Source: Bradyrhizobium sp. CB1717 (lineage in GTDB: Bacteria > Pseudomonadota > Alphaproteobacteria > Rhizobiales > Xanthobacteraceae). From it: 64,000 bases of DNA. Location of the stretch: positions 4,340,001 through 4,404,000 of the forward strand of contig NZ_CP121666.1 of the NCBI RefSeq assembly GCF_029714325.1, in the 5' to 3' direction. The translations under genes and the position numbers were made by a program. Positions 16,805 to 25,808 of this stretch are shown here, in pieces (positions within the stretch are counted from its first letter, which is position 1; each line of letters begins with the position of its first letter). The notes under the pieces are model-generated. The model saw nothing but the letters and a program-made list of their open reading frames with translations. It searched no databases and was not told the origin of the DNA.

Positions 16805-17770
16805 ATGGAACTGCGGAAGATCATACGGACGGACATTGCAGCGTCGGCGATCGCGCATCTGACGCTGGTGGCGTTGATCATCGTGATCAGCGAGGTCCAT
16901 CCGTTTCGTAGCCAGGCGCCCGAGACCGTTTCGGTGGACATCGTCACGCCGGAGCAGGTGAAGCAGGAGGAGGCCAAGGCGGAGGAGAAGGCCAAGGAAG
17001 AGGCAAAGGAGAAGCCGCCGGAGCCGCTCCCCGACCTGAAGCTGCCGAAGCTGGATTTTACCGACAAGGCGGAAACGGCGTCGAAGCAGCAGGCCGCGTC
17101 GCAATCATCGCAGCAGAAGGCGTCGCCCGAGCCGGAGCAGAAACAGCCACAGCCGCAACCCTCACAGGCGCCGAAGCAACCTGAGGCGACCGCGCAGCCA
17201 CAGGCCCAACAGCCACAGCCGACGCAACCGCAGCCTCAGCCGTCGCAACTGCCGCCGCCCCAGCCACTGCCGCAATCGCAGCCGGCACCGCAGTCGCCAC
17301 AGGCGACGCAGCAGCCCCAAGCCGCGCCTCCGCCGGCCTATCAGGCGCCGGAGCCTGACGTCACCGTCAAGTATGGCGTCATGCTCGGGCTGCCGCCCGA
17401 ACTGCCGACCGAGCTGCCGAAAGACGCTCCCAAGGACGATGGCGGCGACGCCAAGGATTCAATTGCAGCCAAGCTGCCGGCCGAAGTCATCGCGGCGCTT
17501 CGCCGTCATTTGAGAAGCTGCGCCAAGCTGCCGGCCGGGGTCGACCCGACCGACAACGTCCACATCAAGCTCCGCACGGTGTTCGCCACCGACGGTACGC
17601 GCCCGCCGATCCTGATCGAAGCCCCGCCATCCGCGAAGGGCGTGGCCATCGTGAAGTCCGCAACGAGCGCGCTGCAGGCTTGCCAACCCTACAAGATGTT
17701 GCCGGCCGACAAATACGAGGAATGGAAGGTGTTGGACCTGCCGTTCAGCCCGCGGGATTTCGGCGGGTAG
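16805..17770 (+). CDS. TonB/TolA-like envelope protein with Pro/Gln-rich spacer
   Basis: 321 residues. One N-terminal membrane helix (about 12-31, IAASAIAHLTLVALIIVISE) is followed by an acidic/lysine coil (VKQEEAKAEEKAKEEAKEK), a Pro/Gln-rich spacer of about 130 residues, and a compact C-terminal domain (from about 220: VIAALRRHLRSCAKLPAGVD, IKLRTVFATDGTRPPILIEA, ALQACQPYKMLPADKYEEWK) like the TolA/TonB C-terminal fold. It probably spans the periplasm and links inner- and outer-membrane components. Not the main tolA, since no tol-pal genes are adjacent. Confidence 0.85.
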   Translation: MELRKIIRTDIAASAIAHLTLVALIIVISEVHPFRSQAPETVSVDIVTPEQVKQEEAKAEEKAKEEAKEKPPEPLPDLKLPKLDFTDKAETASKQQAASQSSQQKASPEPEQKQPQPQPSQAPKQPEATAQPQAQQPQPTQPQPQPSQLPPPQPLPQSQPAPQSPQATQQPQAAPPPAYQAPEPDVTVKYGVMLGLPPELPTELPKDAPKDDGGDAKDSIAAKLPAEVIAALRRHLRSCAKLPAGVDPTDNVHIKLRTVFATDGTRPPILIEAPPSAKGVAIVKSATSALQACQPYKMLPADKYEEWKVLDLPFSPRDFGG

Positions 17771-17863
17771 CTCCATCGTAGCCCGTATCAGCGCAGCGTC
17801 GTCCGGACGACACGCCACCCGCGGTGGTTCGCGAGGCGGGGGGAAGGCGACGAGCATCGTGGC

Positions 17864-18055
17864 CTAGGGGCGCCCCGTGCGCGGCTTCAGCCATGCCATG
17901 ATCACGCCATACGGCGTTCGCCGGCTGCGTGGCAGGCTGTGTCGTCCGGTTGCGCTAAGTGCAAAGGCGCCCACCTGTTCGGCGGACCGTCTCTGCTCGG
18001 GCGCAAGAGACATCCACTCGCGAATGACGGCGCGTCGTATCTTCGATTTCAGCAT
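17864..18055 (-). CDS. small hypothetical protein (63 aa)
   Basis: Basic protein (MLKSKIRRAVIREWMSLAPE ... RSRRTPYGVIMAWLKPRTGR) without a recognised domain. The RSRRTPYxVIMxWL ending looks conserved rather than random. It begins 40 nt after the stop of the gene at 18095-18535 on the same strand, with a weak GAAGAG site, so the two are likely an operon. Confidence 0.55.
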   Translation of the reverse strand: MLKSKIRRAVIREWMSLAPEQRRSAEQVGAFALSATGRHSLPRSRRTPYGVIMAWLKPRTGRP

Positions 18056-18094
18056 GGTCAGCTCTTCGAAGCGTTGTGGCGGACGTGCGCGTGC

Positions 18095-18535
18095 TCACGC
18101 CGCCTGCTGGATGGGGAGGGCTTGCGAACGTCGCGCCAGAAGGACGCTGCCGCAGGGATGCTCGGCGCCTTGCAGGACGACGAAGCCGCGCTTCGTCACT
18201 GCGGCACGAAGCGCTTCCTTCGCGACCGCCTTTTGCGCATCGAGCCAGATCACCAGAACGGCACGGGGGGTGAGGAAGTCGTCGAGCCAATGCATCGTCG
18301 CCTCGAGCGCGTGAAGCGTGCGCTTGCGCCAATCCACGAGCGCGACGTCATACTGACCGGCCGGAAGGCCGCAATTGCCTGCTGCCGCCGCGAGCAGATA
18401 TCCGCGACGCTGCAGCTCCATCATCAATTCCATGCTCTTTGCGCCGACCACGACAATGCGCTGCCGCGTCGAGCAGTTCGCGATGGCCATCATCGGATCG
18501 ATGATCCTGTCGCTGACTCCTGAGGTAGACATCAT
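18095..18535 (-). CDS. hypothetical protein, possible Rossmann-like fold (146 aa)
   Basis: No family recognised with confidence. The order of hydrophobic strands and helices (RQRIVVVGAKSMELMMELQR, YDVALVDWRKRTLHALEATM, TPRAVLVIWLD, KRGFVVLQGAE) resembles a Rossmann or methyltransferase-like alpha/beta protein, but the glycine motif for SAM is not evident. Start ATG 18535 has GGGTGAG seven nt upstream; in-frame sequence farther 5' lacks structure. Confidence 0.6.
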   Translation of the reverse strand: MMSTSGVSDRIIDPMMAIANCSTRQRIVVVGAKSMELMMELQRRGYLLAAAAGNCGLPAGQYDVALVDWRKRTLHALEATMHWLDDFLTPRAVLVIWLDAQKAVAKEALRAAVTKRGFVVLQGAEHPCGSVLLARRSQALPIQQAA

Positions 18536-18780
18536 TCTCACCCAATTCGCTACGCCGCCCGAGTTTGCGCGGCGGAACGGATATGGTGCCGGGTCCAGTA
18601 TGATTTCGAGATTGCCGCGATCGCGATTGCATAGGAGCGGTATAGGACTGGCCTGCACTGCGCGCGTCCGGCACTTATGCCGCGCCTAGAAACAGGCGAT
18701 GCGATCCCCATCGAATTCGAATGCCGTCAGCGTCACGTTGTGGTGAGCGGGCGCCATCGCGCATTTGTCGGGAGATCAAG

Positions 18781-18975
18781 ATGTCTGCCTATCGTGCACT
18801 GATCATAGGATTACACGACCGTCCAATAAGAATGATCCAGATGGATTGCGTCGACGATGAAGCCGCGATCAGCTCCGCGGAGCGGCTTGTCGACGGCCGC
18901 GACGTCGAGCTCTGGCAGATGGATCGGCCCGTGGCCAGGTTCGATTGCCGGTCGGGGACGATGCGCCGGAAGTAG
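18781..18975 (+). CDS. small hypothetical protein (64 aa)
   Basis: MSAYRALIIGLHDRPIRMIQ followed by MDCVDDEAAISSAERLVDGR and a short DVELWQMDRPVARFD ending. The size and beta-alpha-beta pattern are typical of small conserved rhizobial proteins of unknown role. GGGAGATCAAG precedes ATG 18781, giving a good translation start. Confidence 0.7.
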   Translation: MSAYRALIIGLHDRPIRMIQMDCVDDEAAISSAERLVDGRDVELWQMDRPVARFDCRSGTMRRK

Positions 18976-19124
18976 GCCGGCATATAACGCGCCGACGGGG
19001 CGTGGACTGTCCTCTTGATTTAGAGGGTGGAGAGATCAAGCAAAGCTATTAGGCCACGAGGATGCGGAGGCGTGTCTGCAAGTTGAACTGGGAGCCGAAC
19101 GAACGACGCTGCTTCCTCATACTC

Positions 19125-19204
19125 CGTCATTGCGAGCGCAGCGAAGCAATCCAGAATCCCACCGCGCAGAGACTCTGGATTGCTTCGCTGCGCTCGCAAT
19201 GACG
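19125..19204. repeat. dispersed palindromic repeat, family 1, copy 2
   Basis: 80 bp, arms CGTCATTGCGAGCGCAGCG and CGCTGCGCTCGCAATGACG, so nearly perfect self-complementarity. Same family as 15284-15368. Confidence 0.87.
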
Positions 19205-19233
19205 ATGTGGAGGCAGTGAGTGCTTATCTCTCT

Positions 19234-19380
19234 CCGTCTCCCTGAGGTGCGCGCTCTGCGGCGCATCGCGCCGCTGAGCAAGCCTCGAAGGGCGACGGCC
19301 CGGCTGTATCGTGGCCGCTCATCCTTCTAGGCTCCCGATGGGACGCGCTGCGTCCCATCGCTCACACCTCAGGATGACGG
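19234..19380. repeat. dispersed inverted-repeat element, family 2, copy 1
   Basis: About 147 bp with ends CCGTC..CCTGAGGTG and CACCTCAGGATGACGG. Core CCTCGAAGGGCGACGGCCCG and GATGGGACGC/GCGTCCCATC arms are shared with 49186-49319. No coding capacity. Confidence 0.8.
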
Positions 19381-19399
19381 AGCTAATACTGTGCTCGCG

Positions 19400-20131
19400 C
19401 TAGCGCCGGCTCCAATGACCGCGCTTCTTCATCGCCGTATCGCCATCCACCGCCTCCGGCGCCATCGCCGCCCAGGCGCTGGACGCGAACTGGCGCCGCC
19501 ACGTCACGATCACCACCGCGGCCGTGGTCACGAACAGCACCCAGGGGCTGACGAACCAGCCGAGATAGCCGAGCGCGAAGAAGAAGGCGCGCTGACCGCG
19601 GTTGAAATGGCGGCCGGCGGATTCGAACACGCGCGAGGTGCGGATGACGTGGGCTTCGGCCGATGGCGTGTCGGCTTGCGAGGCCGGCGGCATGCCGCCA
19701 AACAGGATCGCGACATAGTTGAACAGGCGATAGGCCCAGGCGAACTTGAAGAAGGCGTAGACGCAGATCAGCACGAGGCCGACGCATTTCAGCTCCCACA
19801 TCGCCGGCGAGGTGCTGAGGTCGATCGGCAGCTTGCTCAAAATCGTGATCGCATCATTCGTGGCGTGCAGCAGCGCCAGCGCGCCGCCGAGTGCGAACAG
19901 GCTGGTGGAGGCGAAGAAGGCGGTGCCGTTCTGGAGCGAGGCCATGATCTGCATGTCGACCATGCGCGTCTCGCGGTCGAGCAGGCGGCGCACCCAGACC
20001 TCGCGATAGCGGTTCATGCGCGCCGACAGGCTGTCGCGGCCATAGGCGGAGTGTTCCAGCGTCAGGGCATAGGCCAGCCATTCGATGATGAAGAAGCCGA
20101 CCGCCGTGATGTCGACCCAGTGCCTGCTCAT
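19400..20131 (-). CDS. DUF599 family membrane protein
   Basis: 243 residues with at least four hydrophobic segments (VDITAVGFFIIEWLAYALTL, FALGGALALLHA, LKCVGLVLICVYAFFKFAWA, LGYLGWFVSPWVLFVTTAAV). NGTAFFASTSLFALGGALAL and the Arg-rich MNRYREVWVRRLLDRE loop are the family's hallmark. Inner-membrane protein of unknown role. Start ATG 20131 is set by GAGGGAG seven nt upstream. Confidence 0.88.
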   Translation of the reverse strand: MSRHWVDITAVGFFIIEWLAYALTLEHSAYGRDSLSARMNRYREVWVRRLLDRETRMVDMQIMASLQNGTAFFASTSLFALGGALALLHATNDAITILSKLPIDLSTSPAMWELKCVGLVLICVYAFFKFAWAYRLFNYVAILFGGMPPASQADTPSAEAHVIRTSRVFESAGRHFNRGQRAFFFALGYLGWFVSPWVLFVTTAAVVIVTWRRQFASSAWAAMAPEAVDGDTAMKKRGHWSRR

Positions 20132-20254
20132 GTGTTGCTCCCTCGGGGATCGCAACGATTGCCACGCATGGCCGGGCGCAGCAACGATTGATTGGCGGCA
20201 GGTGATGGCGTTAAAAGCAGCTCGCTTCAAGACGTCTCGGGAAGGACTGGTGAC

Positions 20255-20929
20255 ATGGCAACGCTCAAGCTCGCGATCGGCAACAAGAACTACTCGTCAT
20301 GGTCGATGCGGCCCTGGCTCGCGCTGCGCGCGAACGACATCCCATTCGTGGAGACCCTGATCCCGCTCTACACCGACAATCCCGCCGACAAGGAGCAGAT
20401 CCTGTCCTTCAGCCGCGCCGGCAAGGTGCCCGTGCTGGTCGACGGCGACGTGACGGTGTGGGATTCGCTCGCCATCATCGAATACATCGCCGAGCGTTAT
20501 CCGGAGAAGAAGCTGTGGCCCGACGACGCCGCGGCCCGCGCCCATGCCCGCTCGGTCTGCGCCGAGATGCATTCCGGCTTCGTGCCGCTGCGCAGCGAAT
20601 GCGGCATGAACCTGCACCGGCCGATCCGTCCTGTGGCGCTGTCGGCCGATGCGAAGGCCAACGTCGCGCGCATCGAGGAGGTCTGGCGCGAGTGCCGGGC
20701 GCGTTATGGAGCCAAGGGACCGTCGCAGGGGCCGTTCCTGTTCGGCCGTTTCGGCGCGGCGGATGCGATGTATGCCCCGGTCGTGCACCGCTTCCGCACC
20801 TATGCGATCGACGTCGCGCCGGACACCAAGGCTTACATGGATACGATGATGGCGCTGCCGGCGTTCCAGGAATGGACCCGCGAGGGGATTGCCGAAACGC
20901 TTCTCATCGCGAAGTTCGAGGACGCGTGA
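20255..20929 (+). CDS. glutathione S-transferase family protein
   Basis: 224 residues. The thioredoxin-like N domain has NKNYSSWSMRPWLALRA (Ser in the glutathione-activating position) and the conserved GKVPVLVDGDVTVWDSLAII with cis-Pro and the Ser that contacts glutathione. A helical C domain follows (FLFGRFGAADAMYAPVVHRF). Soluble, probably conjugating or reducing small electrophiles. GGAAGGA lies upstream of ATG 20255. Confidence 0.93.
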   Translation: MATLKLAIGNKNYSSWSMRPWLALRANDIPFVETLIPLYTDNPADKEQILSFSRAGKVPVLVDGDVTVWDSLAIIEYIAERYPEKKLWPDDAAARAHARSVCAEMHSGFVPLRSECGMNLHRPIRPVALSADAKANVARIEEVWRECRARYGAKGPSQGPFLFGRFGAADAMYAPVVHRFRTYAIDVAPDTKAYMDTMMALPAFQEWTREGIAETLLIAKFEDA

Positions 20930-21015
20930 GCATGATTGTGATTGAGCGCCGGCTTGACGGTATGTCTGACAGCGGCGCTCAATCACGGTGCAACGACGGC
21001 TTAGGAGAGGGCGCC

Positions 21016-21384
21016 ATGGGAATCCTGGACTCGCTGGAAAACAATCCCGCGCTCCGCAGCGCACTTGGCCAGCTCGGTGCCGCCGTGCTGCCGACCGTGC
21101 TGAACGAAGTGCTCGGCAGCAACAACCAAGGCGGGCTCAGCGCGATCGTCGCAAAGCTCCAGCAGGCCGGCTTTGGCGACCAGGTCAAATCCTGGCTCGG
21201 CAACGGCCACAATTTGCCCATTTCGGCCGACCAGCTCCGCGCCGTGCTCGGCAACGACACCGTCCGCCAGCTCGCCGCCCGCTACAACATCCCGGTCGAC
21301 CAGCTCGGCGAGATCCTGGCCCAGGAACTGCCCAAGGCTGTCGACCAGGCCAGCCCGCAGGGCCATCTGCCCCATACCGCGTAG
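21016..21384 (+). CDS. YidB family protein (DUF937)
   Basis: 122 residues: MGILDSLENNPALRSALGQL, a Gly/Ser/Asn-rich loop, then GFGDQVKSWLGNGHNLPISA and LAARYNIPVDQLGEILAQEL, the conserved YidB core. Function is unknown in all members. GGAGAGG sits 8 nt before ATG 21016. Confidence 0.9.
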   Translation: MGILDSLENNPALRSALGQLGAAVLPTVLNEVLGSNNQGGLSAIVAKLQQAGFGDQVKSWLGNGHNLPISADQLRAVLGNDTVRQLAARYNIPVDQLGEILAQELPKAVDQASPQGHLPHTA

Positions 21385-21572
21385 GGCCTGGTTCCAGCGA
21401 TATCAAAGGGGGCCGCGGTTCCCTGTTATCGTCCTGAAAAGACTTCAAAATTTGTGCATTCACCAGGCTTGCATGAGGCTGGTCAAAAACGCCGCATGCA
21501 TGCTATACAGCACGCGGGTTTCCGGCCGGCCATCGCAGTGGGACCATGGGCGAGGCAGGCGTTGTTTGAGTA

Positions 21573-21776
21573 ATGGAGAGGGTGTTGAAGCACAAATTCC
21601 CCGTTGGAACGCGCGTTCTGTTCACGGCCAGCAACGTCGCGCGCCCCGCTGCCAGCGGCTCGTACGAGGTCATCCGCCTGCTGCCGACGGAAGGCGACGA
21701 CTGCCAGTACCGGATCAAAAGCTCGACGGAGGCGTTCGAACGGGTCGCCAAGGAAAGTCAGCTGGCGCTGTCCTGA
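21573..21776 (+). CDS. small conserved hypothetical protein (67 aa)
   Basis: Compact protein: KHKFPVGTRVLFTASN, GSYEVIRLLPTEGDDCQYRI and KSSTEAFERVAKESQLA. The pattern looks like a small SH3-like beta barrel reading a charged ligand, but this is structural guesswork. Stand-alone gene between yidB-like and the membrane protein at 21934. Confidence 0.7.
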   Translation: MERVLKHKFPVGTRVLFTASNVARPAASGSYEVIRLLPTEGDDCQYRIKSSTEAFERVAKESQLALS

Positions 21777-21933
21777 AGCGCGGCCGACACCGGCCCATTG
21801 CCATCGCGGACGAATTTGCTCCGCTCGCCGTCAAAAGGCCCGCTTCGCCTTCGCAGGGTGGACCGGGGGCAGCTGCCGACTCGCGGTGCTCGCTTGACCA
21901 TTCGCTCTTTGCTCGCGTGAGGGGACGTCGCGC

Positions 21934-22929
21934 ATGAACTGGGCATCGGCCACTTCGCTCGACCAAATCTGGCGCTCGCCGGCCCTTCCGATGTGGATGA
22001 CGCTGGTCGCGGCCGGATTCTTCGGGTTGATCCTGCTGATCACGCTGCTCCGCGCCGAGAGGTCGCTCGCCAACGGCGCGCTGACGGTCATCACGCTGCT
22101 GTCCATCGCGATCGCCGGGGCTGCCATGGTTCACGTCTATGGAACGGCGGGGCAGGACGCGCCGGCCGAGTCGCGCGCACAGGCCGCGGTCACCGCGAGC
22201 CTGCCGGCATTGTCCTGTCTCGACGGTCTCGCCGGTGATGCCGTGGCCGCGGGCTGCGAGAAGGCGCTGTTCGGCGCACCCGACACAGCGGCGGCGGCCG
22301 TTGCCTACACCGCGGCCAGGATCGACCGGCTCACCGCGCTCGGCGATGCCGCGACCGCCGACAAGAGCCTAACGCTCGACATGAAGGTGCTGCGCAAGTC
22401 GCTGGAGCGTGATCGCTACGGCCTCGTCGCGCAGGTGCTGGTCGCGCGCGACGGCTGCACGCAGTTCGATTGTGCCGCCTTCCGCTCGCTGACCGATCAG
22501 CAGCAGGTCGCCGCCAACATGGATTCCCATCTCTACGACACGCTGGTCGCACGCTATGCGCCGACCTGGAATGCCCCCGGGGCGGCGCCGTCGATGCCTG
22601 CCACCGCCACGCTCGCGGGGTTGCCGCCGTCGATGCCGACGGGCAAGCCGACCAATGCGGAGTTCCCGAGCGCCTCGTCGACGCCTCCGGTGAGCATCAT
22701 GAATCCGGAGCCGCCCACTGCGGCGACGAAGCAGGCGGCGCCTGCCGCTGGCGCTGCGTCAGCAGCACCGCGCGCGCCGGCCGCGACCTCGGCGCAGGCT
22801 GCGGCACCCGCGGCACCTTCTGCCAAGAAGCCGCCGGCGCCGAAGGCCGCGCGTGCGCCCGCGGCAGCACCGGTTCCGCTCGCGCCGCCGGCTTCCGCGC
22901 CGGCTGCTCCGGCTGCGGATAACGAGTAG
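21934..22929 (+). CDS. membrane protein with Ala/Pro-rich tail (331 aa)
   Basis: Two N-terminal membrane helices (residues 18-40 MPMWMTLVAAGFFGLILLITLL and 50-70 LTVITLLSIAIAGAAMVHVY). A soluble domain with paired cysteines follows (ALSCLDGLAGDAVAAGCEKA and RDGCTQFDCAAF), which could form disulfides in the periplasm. From about residue 215 the chain is Ala/Pro-rich low complexity. Not recognised as a named family. Confidence 0.8.
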   Translation: MNWASATSLDQIWRSPALPMWMTLVAAGFFGLILLITLLRAERSLANGALTVITLLSIAIAGAAMVHVYGTAGQDAPAESRAQAAVTASLPALSCLDGLAGDAVAAGCEKALFGAPDTAAAAVAYTAARIDRLTALGDAATADKSLTLDMKVLRKSLERDRYGLVAQVLVARDGCTQFDCAAFRSLTDQQQVAANMDSHLYDTLVARYAPTWNAPGAAPSMPATATLAGLPPSMPTGKPTNAEFPSASSTPPVSIMNPEPPTAATKQAAPAAGAASAAPRAPAATSAQAAAPAAPSAKKPPAPKAARAPAAAPVPLAPPASAPAAPAADNE

Positions 22930-22971
22930 TTCGGCATTCCAAATGCGTGGCTGCCCGGCTAATGCTGGGGC

Positions 22972-23412
22972 ATGCCACTCCATCTGATCAAGCTCGCCGT
23001 CGGCTGCGACTCCGTCAAGGAATTGAAGGAGTGGGTGGCCGAACGGATGCAGACCGCCAAGAAGAAAGGTCTGCCGCAACACCACATCCACATCACCCGC
23101 ATGGTGCCCAAGCGTGACGCGGAGATCCTCGCCGGCGGATCGCTCTATTGGGTCATCAAGGGCGAGATCGCGGCACGCGAAAAGATCATCGGCATCGAGC
23201 CGTTCCGCGACAAGGACGGCATCGGACGCTGCCGCATCGTGATGCAGCCGAAGGTGATCTCGGTCTCGCCGCGGCCGATGCGCCCGTTCCAGGGCTGGCG
23301 CTATCTCACAGAGGATTCCGTGCCGGCCGATCTCGGCAAGTCTGCCGCCGGCTCCATTGCGGCCATGCCGGAGCCGATGCGGCGCGAGCTGCGCGATCTC
23401 GGGTTGCTCTAA
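22972..23412 (+). CDS. DUF1489 family protein
   Basis: 146 residues covering the whole DUF1489 family: [54 protein letters not shown], then [20 protein letters not shown]-binding-like basic surface is suggested by the many Arg/Lys, but function is unknown. Its stop overlaps the convergent panC stop by 4 nt. Confidence 0.9.
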   Translation: MPLHLIKLAVGCDSVKELKEWVAERMQTAKKKGLPQHHIHITRMVPKRDAEILAGGSLYWVIKGEIAAREKIIGIEPFRDKDGIGRCRIVMQPKVISVSPRPMRPFQGWRYLTEDSVPADLGKSAAGSIAAMPEPMRRELRDLGLL

Positions 23413-24260
23413 ACCGCGATATTGTCGATCAGCCGCGTCGTGCCGAGCTTGGCCGCGACCAGGATGCGCAGCGGCCCGTCCTTGCGCGAGGTGACCTCCG
23501 CCAGCGTCGCGGCATGGCGGGCCTCGTAATAGTCGAGCGCAAAGCCCGCCGCCTTGATCATCTCGGCCCCGCGCGCCATCGCGGGCGCGATGGCTTCGCC
23601 GCCGCGGATGCGGCCGGCGCTCTCCTTCATGGCGCGGTAGAGCGTGGTCGCGGTCTGCCGCTCCTCGGCCGAGAGGTAGACGTTGCGAGATGACATCGCG
23701 AGCCCGTCGCGCTCGCGCACGGTTCGGGAGCCGATCACCTTGACGCCGAGATCGAGGTCGCGCGCCATCTGCGTCACCACCCGCAACTGCTGAAAGTCCT
23801 TTTCGCCGAAGATCGCAACATCCGGCCGGCATTGCATGAACAGCTTGCCGACGACGGTGGCGACGCCGCCGAAGAAGTGCGGCCGGAAGCGGTCCTCGAG
23901 GCCGGCGAGCGCCGGCCCCTCGGGCACGATGCGGGTGGCAAAGCCTTCCGGGTACATCGCCTCGACGCCGGGATGCCAGACGATGTCGACATCCTCGGCC
24001 GCGAGCTTGGCGATGTCCGACTTCCAGGTGCGCGGATAGGCACCGAAGTCCTCGGTCGGAGCGAACTGGGTCGGATTGACGAAGATCGACACCACGACAC
24101 GGCTGGCCCGCCGTTTGGCGAGACGCACCAGCGACACATGCCCGTCATGGAGCGCCCCCATGGTCGGGACCAGCGCGATCGTGGCCTTTCGCTTGCGAAG
24201 ATTGTCGACGGTGCGCCGGAGCGCGGGGACCGTGCGGGCGATCAGGGGACTTGGCGACAT
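23409..24260 (-). CDS. panC: pantothenate synthetase (pantoate-beta-alanine ligase)
   Basis: 283 residues, the usual size. It joins pantoate and beta-alanine with ATP to form pantothenate, the precursor of coenzyme A. The nucleotidyltransferase motif [10 protein letters not shown] is at residues 32-41, followed by [10 protein letters not shown], the pantoate-binding FGEKDFQQL and the KMSKS-equivalent MSSRNVYLS. Start ATG 24260 fits the family N-terminus; the frame extends 59 codons upstream without homology. No panB is next to it. Confidence 0.95.
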   Translation of the reverse strand: MSPSPLIARTVPALRRTVDNLRKRKATIALVPTMGALHDGHVSLVRLAKRRASRVVVSIFVNPTQFAPTEDFGAYPRTWKSDIAKLAAEDVDIVWHPGVEAMYPEGFATRIVPEGPALAGLEDRFRPHFFGGVATVVGKLFMQCRPDVAIFGEKDFQQLRVVTQMARDLDLGVKVIGSRTVRERDGLAMSSRNVYLSAEERQTATTLYRAMKESAGRIRGGEAIAPAMARGAEMIKAAGFALDYYEARHAATLAEVTSRKDGPLRILVAAKLGTTRLIDNIAV

Positions 24261-24544
24261 CAGGACTCGACGGGGTTGCGAATCAGCGGGGAACGGCTCG
24301 GCGCCTGGGCCGGCTAACCTTAACAAGTGGCAGTCGTGGACGCCATGCACCCGCATGCGGCACAGCATCCCGCGCAAAGCCACGCGCGATATCGCGACAT
24401 TGTGGGCTGGATCACAGACGATGAATGGCGCCGCCATTCATGATGAAGAACGGCGCGCTGCGATTTGCATTACCTGTCACGCATTTCACTTGACCGCAGA
24501 CGCGGCCAACTCGAAGATATTCGTTAGGGGTTTTGAGGATCGCT

Positions 24545-25468
24545 ATGCTCGTGCAAGCAAGCCAAGGCCAGTCAGGCTCGGCGCATGTTGTCGTGCTCGG
24601 CAACGAGAAGGGCGGCTCCGGCAAATCGACCACCGCCTTGCACATCGCCGTTGCGCTCCTGAAGGCCGGTCAGCGCGTCGCCACCATCGACCTCGACTGT
24701 CGCCAGCAAAGCTTCACCCACTACATCGACAACCGCGCCGCCTGGGCCCGCCGCACCAAGCTTGACCTCGAGCTGCCGGTGCACCGCTGCATCAAGCTCG
24801 GCGAGACCATGCAGATTGCCGAGAACGAGAACTCCGAGTTCCTGCAGTTCATGGAGGCGGTCTCGGCGGTCGAGAGCAGCTTCGATTTCATCGTCATCGA
24901 CACGCCCGGCACCGACAGCTACCTGATGCGGCTCGCCCATTCGATGGCCGACACGCTGGTCACGCCGATCAACGACAGCTTCCTCGATTTCGATGTGCTC
25001 GGTACCGTCGACCCCGCCAACTACGCGGTGACGGGCGAGAGCCACTATGCCGAGATGGTGAGGGATACCCGCCGCAAGCGCCGCCAGCTCGACGGCTCGA
25101 CCACCGACTGGATCGTGGTGCGCAACCGCCTGTCCATGCTCGGCTCCCGCAACAAGCAGCTCGTCGCCGACGGATTGAAGGATTTATCGCTGCGGCTCGG
25201 CTTCCGCTATGTCGACGGCTTCGCCGAGCGCGTCGTCTACCGCGAGTTCTTCCCGCGCGGCCTGACCGCCCTCGACGAGATCGACGAGGCCACGCTCGGC
25301 ATGCGGCCCAATCTCGGCCATCTCACTGCGCGGGAGGAGGTGACGAGCCTGCTCCGCCAGCTTAAGCTGCCGCTCGACGAGCGCGGCCGCCGCCGTGCGG
25401 CAAATCGCGCCGAATGGTTCAGCCAGGTCGATAAGCCGCTCGAGGTTCACGACATCCTCGGTGCCTGA
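24545..25468 (+). CDS. mipZ: division-plane positioning ATPase MipZ
   Basis: 307-residue ParA/MinD-type ATPase. The deviant Walker A KGGSGKST is at 22-29 and Walker B-like FDFIVIDTPGTDSYL follows. DWIVVRNRLSMLGSRN and the C-terminal GFRYVDGFAERVVYREFFPR are MipZ-specific. In Caulobacter MipZ binds ParB near the origin, forms bipolar gradients and blocks FtsZ assembly away from midcell; the same role is expected here. Start ATG 24545 has GAGGATCG eight nt upstream. Confidence 0.94.
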   Translation: MLVQASQGQSGSAHVVVLGNEKGGSGKSTTALHIAVALLKAGQRVATIDLDCRQQSFTHYIDNRAAWARRTKLDLELPVHRCIKLGETMQIAENENSEFLQFMEAVSAVESSFDFIVIDTPGTDSYLMRLAHSMADTLVTPINDSFLDFDVLGTVDPANYAVTGESHYAEMVRDTRRKRRQLDGSTTDWIVVRNRLSMLGSRNKQLVADGLKDLSLRLGFRYVDGFAERVVYREFFPRGLTALDEIDEATLGMRPNLGHLTAREEVTSLLRQLKLPLDERGRRRAANRAEWFSQVDKPLEVHDILGA

Positions 25469-25808
25469 GGCGGTATATCGCTACTTCCGGTCCATCTAGA
25501 GGTTGGTTCCTGCCCGGAACCAAGTCGGCGCTCGGCCGTTTCACCGCATGTTTACTGCGAAATTGAACCCCATCGCGACTGGTTGCGTCGGATGGTGACC
25601 TGCATCCTCACGTAGCGGTATGGGAATGAGGTGCCCAAGAAACGAGTGCGCCGCACAATGAAAGGGCTGGCGGCTCACAATATTTAGCCTTCCTGTCACG
25701 CTGCTGTGACATATATTAGGGAATAGGCGACCAGGGGCCGAAGAGCCTCGGAAGAACACGATTTTCAACAGGGATTCAGGCCGTAAGAGCCTGAGGCTGA
25801 GGACGAAA
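25469..25808. other. intergenic region with promoter-like palindrome
   Basis: No gene seen in 340 bp. GGTTCC-TGCCC-GGAACC (25505-25521) can form a hairpin after mipZ. A perfect inverted repeat TGTCACGCTGCTGTGACA (25694-25711) directly abuts TATATT (25712-25717), a good -10 candidate for the downstream hydrolase gene. Confidence 0.6.
25694..25711. promoter_or_regulatory. 18-bp inverted repeat upstream of hydrolase gene
   Basis: TGTCAC-N6-GTGACA, perfect arms, immediately 5' of TATATT and about 100 bp before the gene at 25809. The position would suit a repressor operator. The cognate regulator is not known. Confidence 0.35.

Larger units (their letters stand above)
18976..19399. other. intergenic region made mostly of dispersed repeats
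   Basis: No gene seen. It holds family-1 repeat copy 2 (19125-19204) and a family-2 element (19234-19380). A short inverted repeat CTTGAT...ATCAAG is present around 19013-19040. Confidence 0.7.
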
